Assembly: GCA_002481545.1 (NCBI GenBank)
Contig: DLEF01000004.1
Location: 1-41,589, forward strand
DNA length: 41,589 nucleotides
Direction: 5' to 3'
Source: Cyanobacteria bacterium UBA7753
GTDB lineage: Bacteria; Cyanobacteriota; Vampirovibrionia; Gastranaerophilales; Gastranaerophilaceae
Of this stretch, positions 1 to 6,733 are shown one piece after another (the stretch's first letter is position 1; each line of letters begins with the position of its first letter). Both the position numbers and the translations under genes were made by a program. The notes beneath the pieces were generated by a model. That model ran no database searches. It was not told where the DNA came from and saw only the letters and a program-made list of their open reading frames with translations.

Positions 1-367
1 TACTAATCCGACAAATATTATAAGTATTATTATCACTCCCCTCCTGTGCTTGTAATAAAAATCCTTCGCTGATATTTGGAAGATAGGGACTGACTCTAAA
101 AATTTTTGCTCAGGATGACGATAACGCAATAACTATCCTCACCCAAGTTGGGGCGGATTCCGCTCCGTGGGCAAAACAAACAAATTCAACCTTCTTAGTG
201 CCTTAGTGCCTTAGTATATTCTACAAACCTACCCCATTTGGATGAATTTCACAACACATGACTAAACATTTTTCAATTATTGCCGATTTCTTATTTGACT
301 TCTAAAAAATAATTATTAAATAAGAGAGTGTAGAAGTAAGGTAATCAATAATAGGAGAAAGTTAGTC
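1..367. other. Intergenic region with dispersed-repeat remnants
   Basis: No gene is seen here. The stretch from about 108 to 225 is made of repeat fragments shared with other gaps in this window. GCTCAGGATGACGATAACGCA resembles the right part of the composite palindrome near 27957-27980, and the CTTAGTGCCTTAGTGCCTTAG stretch near 200 resembles the tail at 28171-28200. The last 70 bases hold the promoter and Shine-Dalgarno of the gene at 368. Confidence 0.6.
295..322 (+). promoter_or_regulatory. Predicted promoter of the 536-aa gene
   Basis: TTGACT (295-300) and TAAATA (317-322) are separated by 16 bases, giving a start near 329 and a leader of about 40 nt. The leader carries an AGGAG Shine-Dalgarno ten bases before the ATG at 368. 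No HLR1-type box is seen here, unlike the related gene at 34068. Confidence 0.45.
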
Positions 368-1978
368 ATGGGAATGGCAGCCTCACAAGCAAGATATTTA
401 GCGTTAACCGCAAGAAAGACTAACTGTGAATACGAAGGTCAACAGATTAACCAAGCCCGTGTCGCATTGGCTAACCAATCTGCGGACTGTTTCAACCAAT
501 TATTGAATACGGAAGTTCCGACCTGTCCTGACAGTACTGATTACACAAAAGTTCAATACTCGTTCAGCGACGGTTACAACGATGCGGTTATCGAAGATTG
601 GCACCAATTGTCAACCGCAAACAGAGATTACAACTATGTCATCGATACATATTATTACGATAATATCTATACCGGTGCAATGAAGAAACTTCAAAACCCT
701 GAAGTAACCTTCAAAAATCAGGCATCTAAGTTTGATGAAGATGTCGATACCTTGAAGAAGAATGCCGACGGCTCTTACACATTAACAACGAAAAACCCTG
801 ACGGCACATCTAACGACAAGGAAGTTACTTACAAACCGTTGTCACAATATGAAAATACAACGGATCTTCAAAACTCGCTCAAGGATATGGAATCCGAAGG
901 ACTTCTCACCTTCCCTGACGGTAAGATTGATATGACAAACTTGTACGGCTATAAAGACGATGACAACGTATGGCATATCACTAAGAAAGAAGATTTGGAC
1001 AACGCACTTTCTACTCACGGTTTGAAAGAAGGCTACCTCGATTTGAACAAACTCGGTGTAGATTTGACCGATACAACAAATTGGACTGACCAAGACTTTG
1101 AAAACGTTACAAAAGAATTTCAAAACCAAGGTCTTACAAACGTCACAAAAGACGATATCATCCAAGGTGTTTCAACAGGTGCATTTGCAACAGGTTATGC
1201 ATCATACACAACAACAACAGTTGATGATGAAACTTACTACGACTTTGCACCGTCAACAAAAGAAGAGGCTTACGAACACGGAACAGGCGGACTTACGGAA
1301 TATTCAACCGTTTACGCTCCTGCATTTGTCGGCAACTGCAAGTTAACGGAATTGACCGATACATTGTCTAAAACCGATGAAACTGCATTGCTGCAGATTG
1401 TAGCCGATTTGCCTGATGAAAACATTTCCGACTACATCAAAAGAATGCCTGACGGCACATATCAATACTACGGTTCAGGTATTTATTCATTTGATTATAA
1501 CGGTCATACACGTTATACAACATACAAAGATTTGGTTGACAGTTTGAACTCATATGATGAGTACGGCAAACCGATTGAAAATCAGAATAAGTTGAAATAT
1601 TATGATGCAACTTACATCAATACAAAAGTAAAAGATACAAACTACGCGTTATTGGAGACAGACGGTTCGGGCAGATTCAAGTCCGTCAAACTGCAAGATG
1701 ACAGTGTTGCTTACGATTTGAACGTCGAAAGCGTAACGGATGAAGATGCTTACCAGAACGCAATGAACAAGTATTATCATGACGTAAAAGTTTATGAAAA
1801 GAAAATTGCCGATATTAACGCAAAAACGGAAGTTATACAAAAAGAGGACAGAACGCTTGAATTAAGATTAAAACAGCTTGATACCGAGCAGAATGCACTG
1901 CAGACAGAAATGGAAGCAGTAAAGAAAGTAATTTCAAAGAACATCGAGATGACTTTCAAGACATTCTCAGGAAGCTAA
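368..1978 (+). CDS. Coiled-coil-capped protein of unknown function (536 aa)
   Basis: I do not recognise a named family. The N-terminus (MGMAASQARYLALTARK, then a helix of about 40 residues) and the last 75 residues (heptad-like, ending near ISKNIEMTFKTF) look helical. The middle 380 residues are rich in D, T, Y and N and look like a different, possibly extracellular, domain. There is no signal peptide or membrane segment. The protein at 34068-32449 shares both ends (SQxRxLALTxRK and the TExxxVKK helix) but not the middle. Conserved helical ends around a variable centre recall flagellins and other self-assembling or type III-like exported proteins, which is an inference from architecture only. 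An AGGAG Shine-Dalgarno supports the ATG at 368. A strong terminator follows at 2106. Confidence 0.85.
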   Translation: MGMAASQARYLALTARKTNCEYEGQQINQARVALANQSADCFNQLLNTEVPTCPDSTDYTKVQYSFSDGYNDAVIEDWHQLSTANRDYNYVIDTYYYDNIYTGAMKKLQNPEVTFKNQASKFDEDVDTLKKNADGSYTLTTKNPDGTSNDKEVTYKPLSQYENTTDLQNSLKDMESEGLLTFPDGKIDMTNLYGYKDDDNVWHITKKEDLDNALSTHGLKEGYLDLNKLGVDLTDTTNWTDQDFENVTKEFQNQGLTNVTKDDIIQGVSTGAFATGYASYTTTTVDDETYYDFAPSTKEEAYEHGTGGLTEYSTVYAPAFVGNCKLTELTDTLSKTDETALLQIVADLPDENISDYIKRMPDGTYQYYGSGIYSFDYNGHTRYTTYKDLVDSLNSYDEYGKPIENQNKLKYYDATYINTKVKDTNYALLETDGSGRFKSVKLQDDSVAYDLNVESVTDEDAYQNAMNKYYHDVKVYEKKIADINAKTEVIQKEDRTLELRLKQLDTEQNALQTEMEAVKKVISKNIEMTFKTFSGS

Positions 1979-2105
1979 GGGTTAAGCTGAAACGACTCGA
2001 GGATATACATTTACTCAAAATACCCCAATCCTTTTGTCTCAAAACAAAAGAGAGAACATTTAAAAAATATAGAAATCCATTTATTGATACACGTACACAC
2101 CTTTT

Positions 2106-2137
2106 ACCTCGTTGCGAGAGCAATGAGGTTTTATTTT
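2106..2137 (+). terminator. Rho-independent terminator of the 536-aa gene
   Basis: A ten-pair stem (ACCTCGTTGC with GCAATGAGGT, one G-U pair) is closed by a GAGA tetraloop and followed by TTTATTTT. It lies about 130 bases after the stop of the 536-aa gene. Confidence 0.8.
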
Positions 2138-2146
2138 GCGGATTTT

Positions 2147-2330
2147 AGGTAGGGCGATGTCGAGCGCAAGCGAGCAAGCCCGTAAGAGCATTAAACACGT
2201 AAACGGCGGCTATTTTCGATAGAAAATGAAAGCCGTTGCAGTGTTATGCTCGCCCGAATAATCCAAGACAGCGAAATTACGGGCGAGTGACGTCTGCGTC
2301 AGCAGACTAACTCGATAAGCACTCTACCGA
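2147..2330. repeat. Multi-stem structured intergenic element
   Basis: About 185 bases of nested pairing with outer arms GGTAG (2148-2152) / CTACC (2324-2328) and TCGAG (2160-2164) / CTCGA (2311-2315). Inside lie GAGCAT...ACAC (2186-2198) / GTGTTATGCTC (2241-2251), AACGGC (2202-2207) / GCCGTT (2232-2237), ATTTTC / GAAAAT (2212-2227), CTCGCCCG (2250-2257) / CGGGCGAG (2279-2286) and GTCTGC / GCAGAC (2292-2307). It is GC-richer than its surroundings. It may be a palindromic mobile repeat or a structured RNA; sequence alone does not decide. Confidence 0.6.
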
Positions 2331-2342
2331 ATATATGCAATT

Positions 2343-2374
2343 AAAAAGACCGCCTCTTTACGGACGGTCTTTTT
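2343..2374. terminator. Bidirectional terminator
   Basis: AAAAAGACCG (2343-2352) pairs with CGGTCTTTTT (2365-2374) and T runs follow on both strands. It lies 22 bases past the stop of the minus-strand TPS-domain gene and could also stop transcription arriving from the left. Confidence 0.85.
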
Positions 2375-2395
2375 TGTTTTATATAACTCACTCCA

Positions 2396-4456
2396 TTAGA
2401 AAGAGCTGTTAATATCTTTTTGGATAAGTCTGTCTGAGATTGATACGACGCCGTCAGGAGTCTTGAATACAATCTTAGCGATTCTTTTTACGTTATCCGG
2501 CTCATCATCCGCAGCGAATGCTATCGGAGTGAATGCTTGAGCTGATGTTGTATCAACACCATTGATAATCAAGTTAGTGATGTTCTTTTCTGGTTCATCC
2601 CCAGGAACATCAGGATTAGGATTATCAGGATTATCAGGATTATCAGGGTTATTCGGAACATCTGATGTTACATTATCCGTTCTTGTATTATACAAGAAAT
2701 CAGAAATATTTTCTTTTTCTCCATTATCAGGATTCGTATACTCATAAGTCTTTGTTAAGTCAGCAGACTTTGGAACGATTCTGTTAACTGATTTCGGAGC
2801 ATTAATGATAACACCACCTTTTGCATCTAATCCTGTATCAACATCATCTGAAGTTTCAGCAACAATTACAGATGAACGAGCAGTTGAAAGATTAGCTTTT
2901 CCGCCTACATCAACTTTACCGGCGATTGCTATCGTAGACCCGGCATCCACATTCAAATCACCTGTTACTGTTACAGTATCACCAGTTACTTGACCATCTT
3001 TAGTCGTTGAACCAAATAAAACGCTACCAATATCCTTTGTTACATTACTCGTTGCAATATTCAAATTGCCATCAATTACACTATTATTAGATAATGTGGT
3101 ATTACCATACGAATGGACATCAGTATTACCGAAGTTTACTTTATTCAAATATACACTTTCACCTGTAATATCAGCACTACCGGCATTAACTCTAAATACA
3201 TCTACAGGATCCATAACTGAAATACCTTCTGAATTTAATTGTGATATATCGTTATTTTGCTGTGAAATTGTTAACTTTCCTGCGACATCTGTATCTTGAA
3301 CTTGGATATATGCTCTGTTTAGTTTAGGACCGTAGTCATCTCTTGTATCTTTTAAGGTCAAATCTCCATTAATTTTTGAATTTGTATCTACTGCGATTTT
3401 TGTTGCCTCAACATTTGCATTACCATTTACAGTCGTATTTGATAATTTCACTGATTGATCTGCATTCGCAATCAAATTACCGTTAAAAGTAGTACCTCTG
3501 TTACTAATATTGTTACCGGATTTCAAAACAATATTATTTGCATTGAGAGTTGAACCGCAATCTATCTGCATTGAATCAGCCATATTAGTTTTTCTATCAA
3601 TACCTGAAGATGCAGGGTTATGGATATCTATTGTAATAGTACCGTCATTACCATTTGCTCCTTTAGCTGTTATCTCAGTTTTGTAAACACTGATAGGAGT
3701 GTATACCAATTCTTTCTTGCCCCAGTTTACATTCGTACCACCTATATAAGCTTTTTCAGTGTCACTATCGCTAACTTTTAAAGTAACTTTACCTTGATCG
3801 ACTAAATTAGCAGCTACAAAGTTAGCACCATCTGCGGTAATCAAAACATCACCGTTATTAGAAAGTAATTTCGAACCACTATCTAAACTTACACCGTTAG
3901 CGATGATTGTTATATCTTTACCTGCGGTTATGCTAGCTCCTTCTTTAAGAGCAACAACACCAAAGTTTTTACCGTTCTCAATTGCTTTAATCTGATCAGC
4001 ATTCAAACCGGCTATATCCTCGGCAGTATATTTTGCCATATCTTTTGTAGTCAAAATAAGGTTTCCTGCAAAAGTACCTGCAGCATTACCACCTGTAAAG
4101 ATAATACCGTTAGGGTTAGAAATAATAATCTTACCTGTTTGACCTGTAACCTGTCCTGCGAATCTTGAAGCACCGTTTTGAACTACGTTCAAAATATTAT
4201 TATTGCCATTCAAGAAATGAAGTGACTCATCTTTTGCTACATTTAAGTGTCCCCAATTAACTTTGGTATCTGCATTAAAATGTAATGATGCATCTTTCGT
4301 CATCGCACCGTCGATTTTTGTTAAGCCGCCTGAATGGCTTGTAATATCAGCACCGGAGAGAACTCCGTCTATTGTTGCATCTGCATTTGCATATTGTACA
4401 CTTGCGAATGCAACACACGTCAATGCTACTAATAATTTAGTTGTTAAATTTTTCAT
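2396..4456 (-). CDS. TPS-domain (filamentous-haemagglutinin N-terminal) secreted protein
   Basis: The protein has 686 aa. Residues 1-25 are a signal peptide with likely cleavage after ANA. Residues 26-140 match the two-partner-secretion (TpsA, haemagglutination activity) domain, including NPNGI at 114-118 preceded by an NNNILNVV stretch. Residues 140-600 are beta-helix-like, with recurring short strands such as NGNANVEA and GDLNVDAG. A PDN repeat linker (about 600-625) precedes a C-terminal module of about 60 residues. Members of this family cross the outer membrane through a TpsB (FhaC-like) pore and act as adhesins, haemolysins or contact toxins. No TpsB is present in this window and the protein is short for the family. 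An AAGGA Shine-Dalgarno precedes the ATG. The upstream region shared with the ompH-like gene has two HLR1-type boxes. Confidence 0.85.
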   Translation of the reverse strand: MKNLTTKLLVALTCVAFASVQYANADATIDGVLSGADITSHSGGLTKIDGAMTKDASLHFNADTKVNWGHLNVAKDESLHFLNGNNNILNVVQNGASRFAGQVTGQTGKIIISNPNGIIFTGGNAAGTFAGNLILTTKDMAKYTAEDIAGLNADQIKAIENGKNFGVVALKEGASITAGKDITIIANGVSLDSGSKLLSNNGDVLITADGANFVAANLVDQGKVTLKVSDSDTEKAYIGGTNVNWGKKELVYTPISVYKTEITAKGANGNDGTITIDIHNPASSGIDRKTNMADSMQIDCGSTLNANNIVLKSGNNISNRGTTFNGNLIANADQSVKLSNTTVNGNANVEATKIAVDTNSKINGDLTLKDTRDDYGPKLNRAYIQVQDTDVAGKLTISQQNNDISQLNSEGISVMDPVDVFRVNAGSADITGESVYLNKVNFGNTDVHSYGNTTLSNNSVIDGNLNIATSNVTKDIGSVLFGSTTKDGQVTGDTVTVTGDLNVDAGSTIAIAGKVDVGGKANLSTARSSVIVAETSDDVDTGLDAKGGVIINAPKSVNRIVPKSADLTKTYEYTNPDNGEKENISDFLYNTRTDNVTSDVPNNPDNPDNPDNPNPDVPGDEPEKNITNLIINGVDTTSAQAFTPIAFAADDEPDNVKRIAKIVFKTPDGVVSISDRLIQKDINSSF
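2619..2654 (-). repeat. In-frame 9-bp tandem repeat encoding the PDN linker
   Basis: Three exact copies of GGATTATCA and one variant on the plus strand encode successive Pro-Asp-Asn triplets in the minus-strand protein. The unit length preserves the frame, so copy number could vary by slippage and change only linker length. Confidence 0.85.
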
Positions 4457-4542
4457 CTTATTATGTCCTTTTTGCTACTTACATACTAACTGACTATGTT
4501 ATCCCAATCTTTATACCGAAATACATTCGGCATATCAATTCT

Positions 4543-4548
4543 AACATA
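4543..4548 (-). promoter_or_regulatory. Predicted -10 box of the TPS-domain gene
   Basis: TATGTT on the minus strand, preceded by TTGCT, predicts a start near 4536 and an 80-nt leader. The -35 position (AAATAA) is poor, as expected for an activator-dependent promoter. The HLR1 box at 4594-4611 then falls at -58 to -75. Confidence 0.4.
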
Positions 4549-4593
4549 AGCAAGTACCGTGGATATTATTTTTTGTCGTTTTTTACGCTAAAC

Positions 4594-4611
4594 TTTACAT
4601 TTCTTTACAAA
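4594..4611. promoter_or_regulatory. HLR1-type (RpaB) box, copy 1
   Basis: TTTACATTTCTTTACAAA matches every position of the cyanobacterial HLR1 consensus (G/T)TTACA(A/T)2 N2 (G/T)TTACA(A/T)2, two direct half-sites ten bases apart. It lies 138 bases upstream of the TPS-domain start codon. The motif match is seen directly; binding by an RpaB-type regulator is inferred. Confidence 0.65.
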
Positions 4612-4726
4612 AATTTTATTGTCCATGTTTGATGATTTTTTGAAATGAATAAATGTATATTTTTATTTCGTCCTTTATCAGTTTAATCTGTTTTTAGAGT
4701 TTTTCAAGTGTTTTTGAATAAAACTT

Positions 4727-4744
4727 TTTACATTATTTTACATT
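4727..4744. promoter_or_regulatory. HLR1-type (RpaB) box, copy 2
   Basis: TTTACATTATTTTACATT is a perfect HLR1 consensus match made of two identical half-sites ten bases apart. TATACT at 4785-4790 could be the -10 of a plus-strand promoter for the OmpH-like gene (start near 4797), which would place the box at -53 to -70. That promoter would give a leader of about 120 nt. Confidence 0.6.
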
Positions 4745-4919
4745 ATTTTTTAAATGTATTTATCTATATACATATAAAAATACATATACTCTATATATCA
4801 ACCTTTCATGATTTATTTTTATAATTCAGTTCATTTTTTGAATATCCTGCAATATTCCCCGTTAATCCCTTAACTAAAACGCATAAACATAATATCATCC
4901 GATAAAGAGGAGGACGGTT

Positions 4920-5360
4920 ATGAAAAATACTAAAATAATATTAACCATGTGCTGTGTACTGATGTTTTCACAATTGGGGTTCGCAAGCGAAAAAATAGGT
5001 GTAGTGGATATCCAAGAGATAGTAAGCCGCTCAAGTGCCGTACAGCAACTGAAAAACGAACACTCATCTCAAATACAAAGCCTGAATACAATAGTTACCA
5101 ATGCACAAAACGCAATATCAAAAGAAACCGATCCGCAAAAAATAGTTATTCTTCAAGATAAATATAATGCGGAATTTAACAGAAAAAAAGAAGCAATAGA
5201 CAACCAATATAAAACAAGGCTGTCCGATTTGGAAAACAAACTAAGAAGAGATATCATAGAAAGTGCAAAGAAAAACAACTACGATATTGTCATCGCAAAA
5301 AGTGTCATGTTCTACGGAGGGGAAGACATCACAGACTTAGTATCAAAAGATATCCGTTAA
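4920..5360 (+). CDS. OmpH/Skp family periplasmic chaperone
   Basis: The protein has 146 aa. A signal peptide (about residues 1-22, ending FASE) precedes the family's opening strand (KIGVVDIQEI), a long charged helical hairpin (about 40-115) and a closing strand with VIAKSVMFYGGEDITD. Skp-type chaperones trimerise and hold unfolded outer-membrane proteins in the periplasm. A GAGGAGG Shine-Dalgarno supports the start. It is divergent from the TPS-domain protein, and a chaperone of this kind would help assemble the outer-membrane pore such a protein needs. Slightly shorter than E. coli Skp (161 aa), but domain order is intact. Confidence 0.88.
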   Translation: MKNTKIILTMCCVLMFSQLGFASEKIGVVDIQEIVSRSSAVQQLKNEHSSQIQSLNTIVTNAQNAISKETDPQKIVILQDKYNAEFNRKKEAIDNQYKTRLSDLENKLRRDIIESAKKNNYDIVIAKSVMFYGGEDITDLVSKDIR

Positions 5361-5369
5361 ACAATAGTC

Positions 5370-5389
5370 ATGTAAATATTTATACATGC
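5370..5389. repeat. Palindrome between ompH-like gene and maf
   Basis: CATGTAAATATTTATACATG is a near-perfect inverted repeat. It has no T run, so it is a poor terminator. It lies just upstream of the maf -10 region and could be an operator. Confidence 0.4.
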
Positions 5390-5403
5390 GACTTTTACCA
5401 TGC

Positions 5404-5415
5404 TAATATATTCCT
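5404..5415 (+). promoter_or_regulatory. Extended -10 box placing the maf start at +1
   Basis: TGC then TAATAT (5404-5409), followed by six bases and the ATG at 5416. No Shine-Dalgarno is present. The spacing predicts a leaderless mRNA starting at the A of the ATG. Confidence 0.5.
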
Positions 5416-5976
5416 ATGAGAAAGATTATATTAGCCTCGGGCTCCCCGAGAAGAAGAGAATTGTTAAAACAGGCAGGGTTAAACTTTGAAGTGCAACCTT
5501 CGGATTATGACGAAGAGATGAAATCGCATGATTTTTCTTATGCAAAAATCGAAAACCTTGCCTACAACAAAGCGGAAGATGTCGCAGACAAACAGACAGA
5601 GCCCGCAATAATAATCGGAGCCGATACCGTAGTTGTTCTTGACGGTATAATCCTCGGCAAACCGCATTCAAGAGACGAGGCTTTCCATATGCTGAAAGCT
5701 TTGAGCGGAGTAAAACACTCCGTAGTCACTGGGCACTGCGTAATCAACCAATACAACGACACAACAAAAGTTCAATCCGTCACAACAACGGTAGAGTTTG
5801 AAACCCTAACGGACAAGATGATAAATGATTACATTGACAACTACAAACCGTTCGACAAAGCAGGCTCCTACGGGATACAAGAACTCCCCGAAGGTTATGT
5901 CAAATCCGTGGACGGTAGCTTTGACAACGTTATCGGACTTTGCACCAAAACCGTACTGGATATGATTAATGAGTAA
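5416..5976 (+). CDS. maf: Maf family nucleotide pyrophosphatase
   Basis: The protein has 186 aa, the normal family length. The N-terminal nucleotide-binding motif ASGSPRRRELLKQAG (about residues 7-21), the GADTVVVLDGIILGKP segment (about 68-83) with the catalytic Asp region, and KAGSYGIQ plus GYVKSVDGSFDNVIGL near the C-terminus are all present. Family members hydrolyse dTTP, UTP or modified nucleotides to monophosphates and are linked to house-cleaning and septum control. The motif set fits the YhdE (dTTP/UTP) subgroup better than YceF, but I cannot be sure. The gene follows the ompH-like gene by 55 bases yet appears to have its own promoter. Confidence 0.95.
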   Translation: MRKIILASGSPRRRELLKQAGLNFEVQPSDYDEEMKSHDFSYAKIENLAYNKAEDVADKQTEPAIIIGADTVVVLDGIILGKPHSRDEAFHMLKALSGVKHSVVTGHCVINQYNDTTKVQSVTTTVEFETLTDKMINDYIDNYKPFDKAGSYGIQELPEGYVKSVDGSFDNVIGLCTKTVLDMINE

Positions 5977-5997
5977 GGATATATGCGTAAAATATAT

Positions 5998-6376
5998 GTA
6001 GGATTAATTTGGGCGGATAATTTTATAAAAAAGGTTATTAATATATGTAAGGACAAACCCTCATCCTGCATTTGCACGGCTCCTTTGTCGCTTACAACTG
6101 CTGTCCTTCCCCCAGAGGTGGAAGGGCTAGAACCCCTCTACCTCTGTCTTGAAATAACTTTGTGCAAAAGACAGTCATTCGTTGAGGCTGTCGCCTGCTA
6201 CTCATTATGTCTTTTGCTTACCGGTCGTTGCCGTCCGTTATTTCGCTGGGAGAGGGTAGAATTTGTTATATTTTGCGATAGCGAAATATTAGAAATTCGG
6301 GTGAGGGTTTGTCCGTTAGCCATAAACTTTATTTAGATATTATAAAAAATAAAATTTTTGTTTGAATTAATCCTAC
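5998..6376. repeat. 379-bp palindromic element A with terminal inverted repeats
   Basis: The outer ends GTAGGATTAATT (5998-6009) and AATTAATCCTAC (6365-6376) are perfect 12-base inverted repeats. Inside, GGACAAACCCTCA (6051-6063) and TGAGGGTTTGTCC (6302-6314) form a second perfect inverted pair, followed inward by CTTCCCCCAGAGGTGGAAG-like and CTCTACCTC/GGGAGAGGGTAG arms. There is no transposase, so it resembles a MITE-like or large palindromic repeat. A shorter copy in the opposite orientation is at 23123-23324. Confidence 0.8.
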
Positions 6377-6505
6377 CTTTATTTTTAACATCTCAAATAA
6401 TAATATAAACTCCTTTAACGGATGAATACTCCCGAAACAAAGATTCACCAAATCGGATATTAAAAACATGAAAAAATACCCCGCAAACCATGTCATAGCA
6501 TGCAG

Positions 6506-6523
6506 TTTACATTTCTTAACATT
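6506..6523. promoter_or_regulatory. Degenerate HLR1-like site
   Basis: TTTACATTTCTTAACATT has one mismatch (TTAACA instead of TTTACA) from the HLR1 consensus. It is 211 bases upstream of the helicase start, farther than the perfect boxes are from their genes. Function is doubtful. Confidence 0.3.
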
Positions 6524-6615
6524 ATTGCCATGCTTTAAAATTTGACTATCATGAACATGTTAGAAATAAATCACAACGATTTGTTTCTTTCCTCTCTAGT
6601 TATATAATTATTATT

Positions 6616-6670
6616 CTTTAATCTCTCAAACTCTTTCCATCTTCCCGAGAGATTAAAGATTTTTATTTTA
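6616..6670 (+). terminator. Terminator-like hairpin upstream of the helicase gene
   Basis: CTTTAATCTCTC (6616-6627) pairs perfectly with GAGAGATTAAAG (6647-6658) and is followed by ATTTTTATTTTA. The nearest upstream plus-strand gene ends 640 bases earlier, so this may end a small RNA or act as an attenuator rather than close the maf transcript. Confidence 0.55.
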
Positions 6671-6733
6671 TAGGGGGTTTTGCCTTATCATTATATGATT
6701 ATTCATGCTATGCTGTAGTAACGGGGGTATCAT

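Larger units (their letters stand above)
4457..4919. other. 463-bp divergent regulatory region (TPS protein / OmpH-like)
   Basis: A very AT-rich region between divergent start codons with no ORF worth calling. It holds two perfect HLR1-type boxes and a candidate promoter for each direction, listed separately. The rest is AT-rich sequence in which I see no further structure. Confidence 0.7.
6377..6733. other. Gap upstream of the Pif1-like gene
   Basis: No gene is seen. It holds a one-mismatch HLR1-like site (6506-6523), a terminator-like hairpin (6616-6670) and, just before the helicase, a likely extended -10 (TGC TATGCT, about 6708-6716) with a GGGGG Shine-Dalgarno. Confidence 0.6.

Noticed and set aside
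2619..2654. Short tandem repeats as a CRISPR array
   Set aside because: The 9-bp unit has no spacers and is in frame within a protein linker.
5983..6336. 117-aa reading frame after maf
   Set aside because: It runs through palindromic element A, has no Shine-Dalgarno and its translation is the typical shadow of inverted GC-rich arms.
5998..6376. Element A as an insertion sequence
   Set aside because: No transposase reading frame is present; only terminal and internal inverted repeats are seen.
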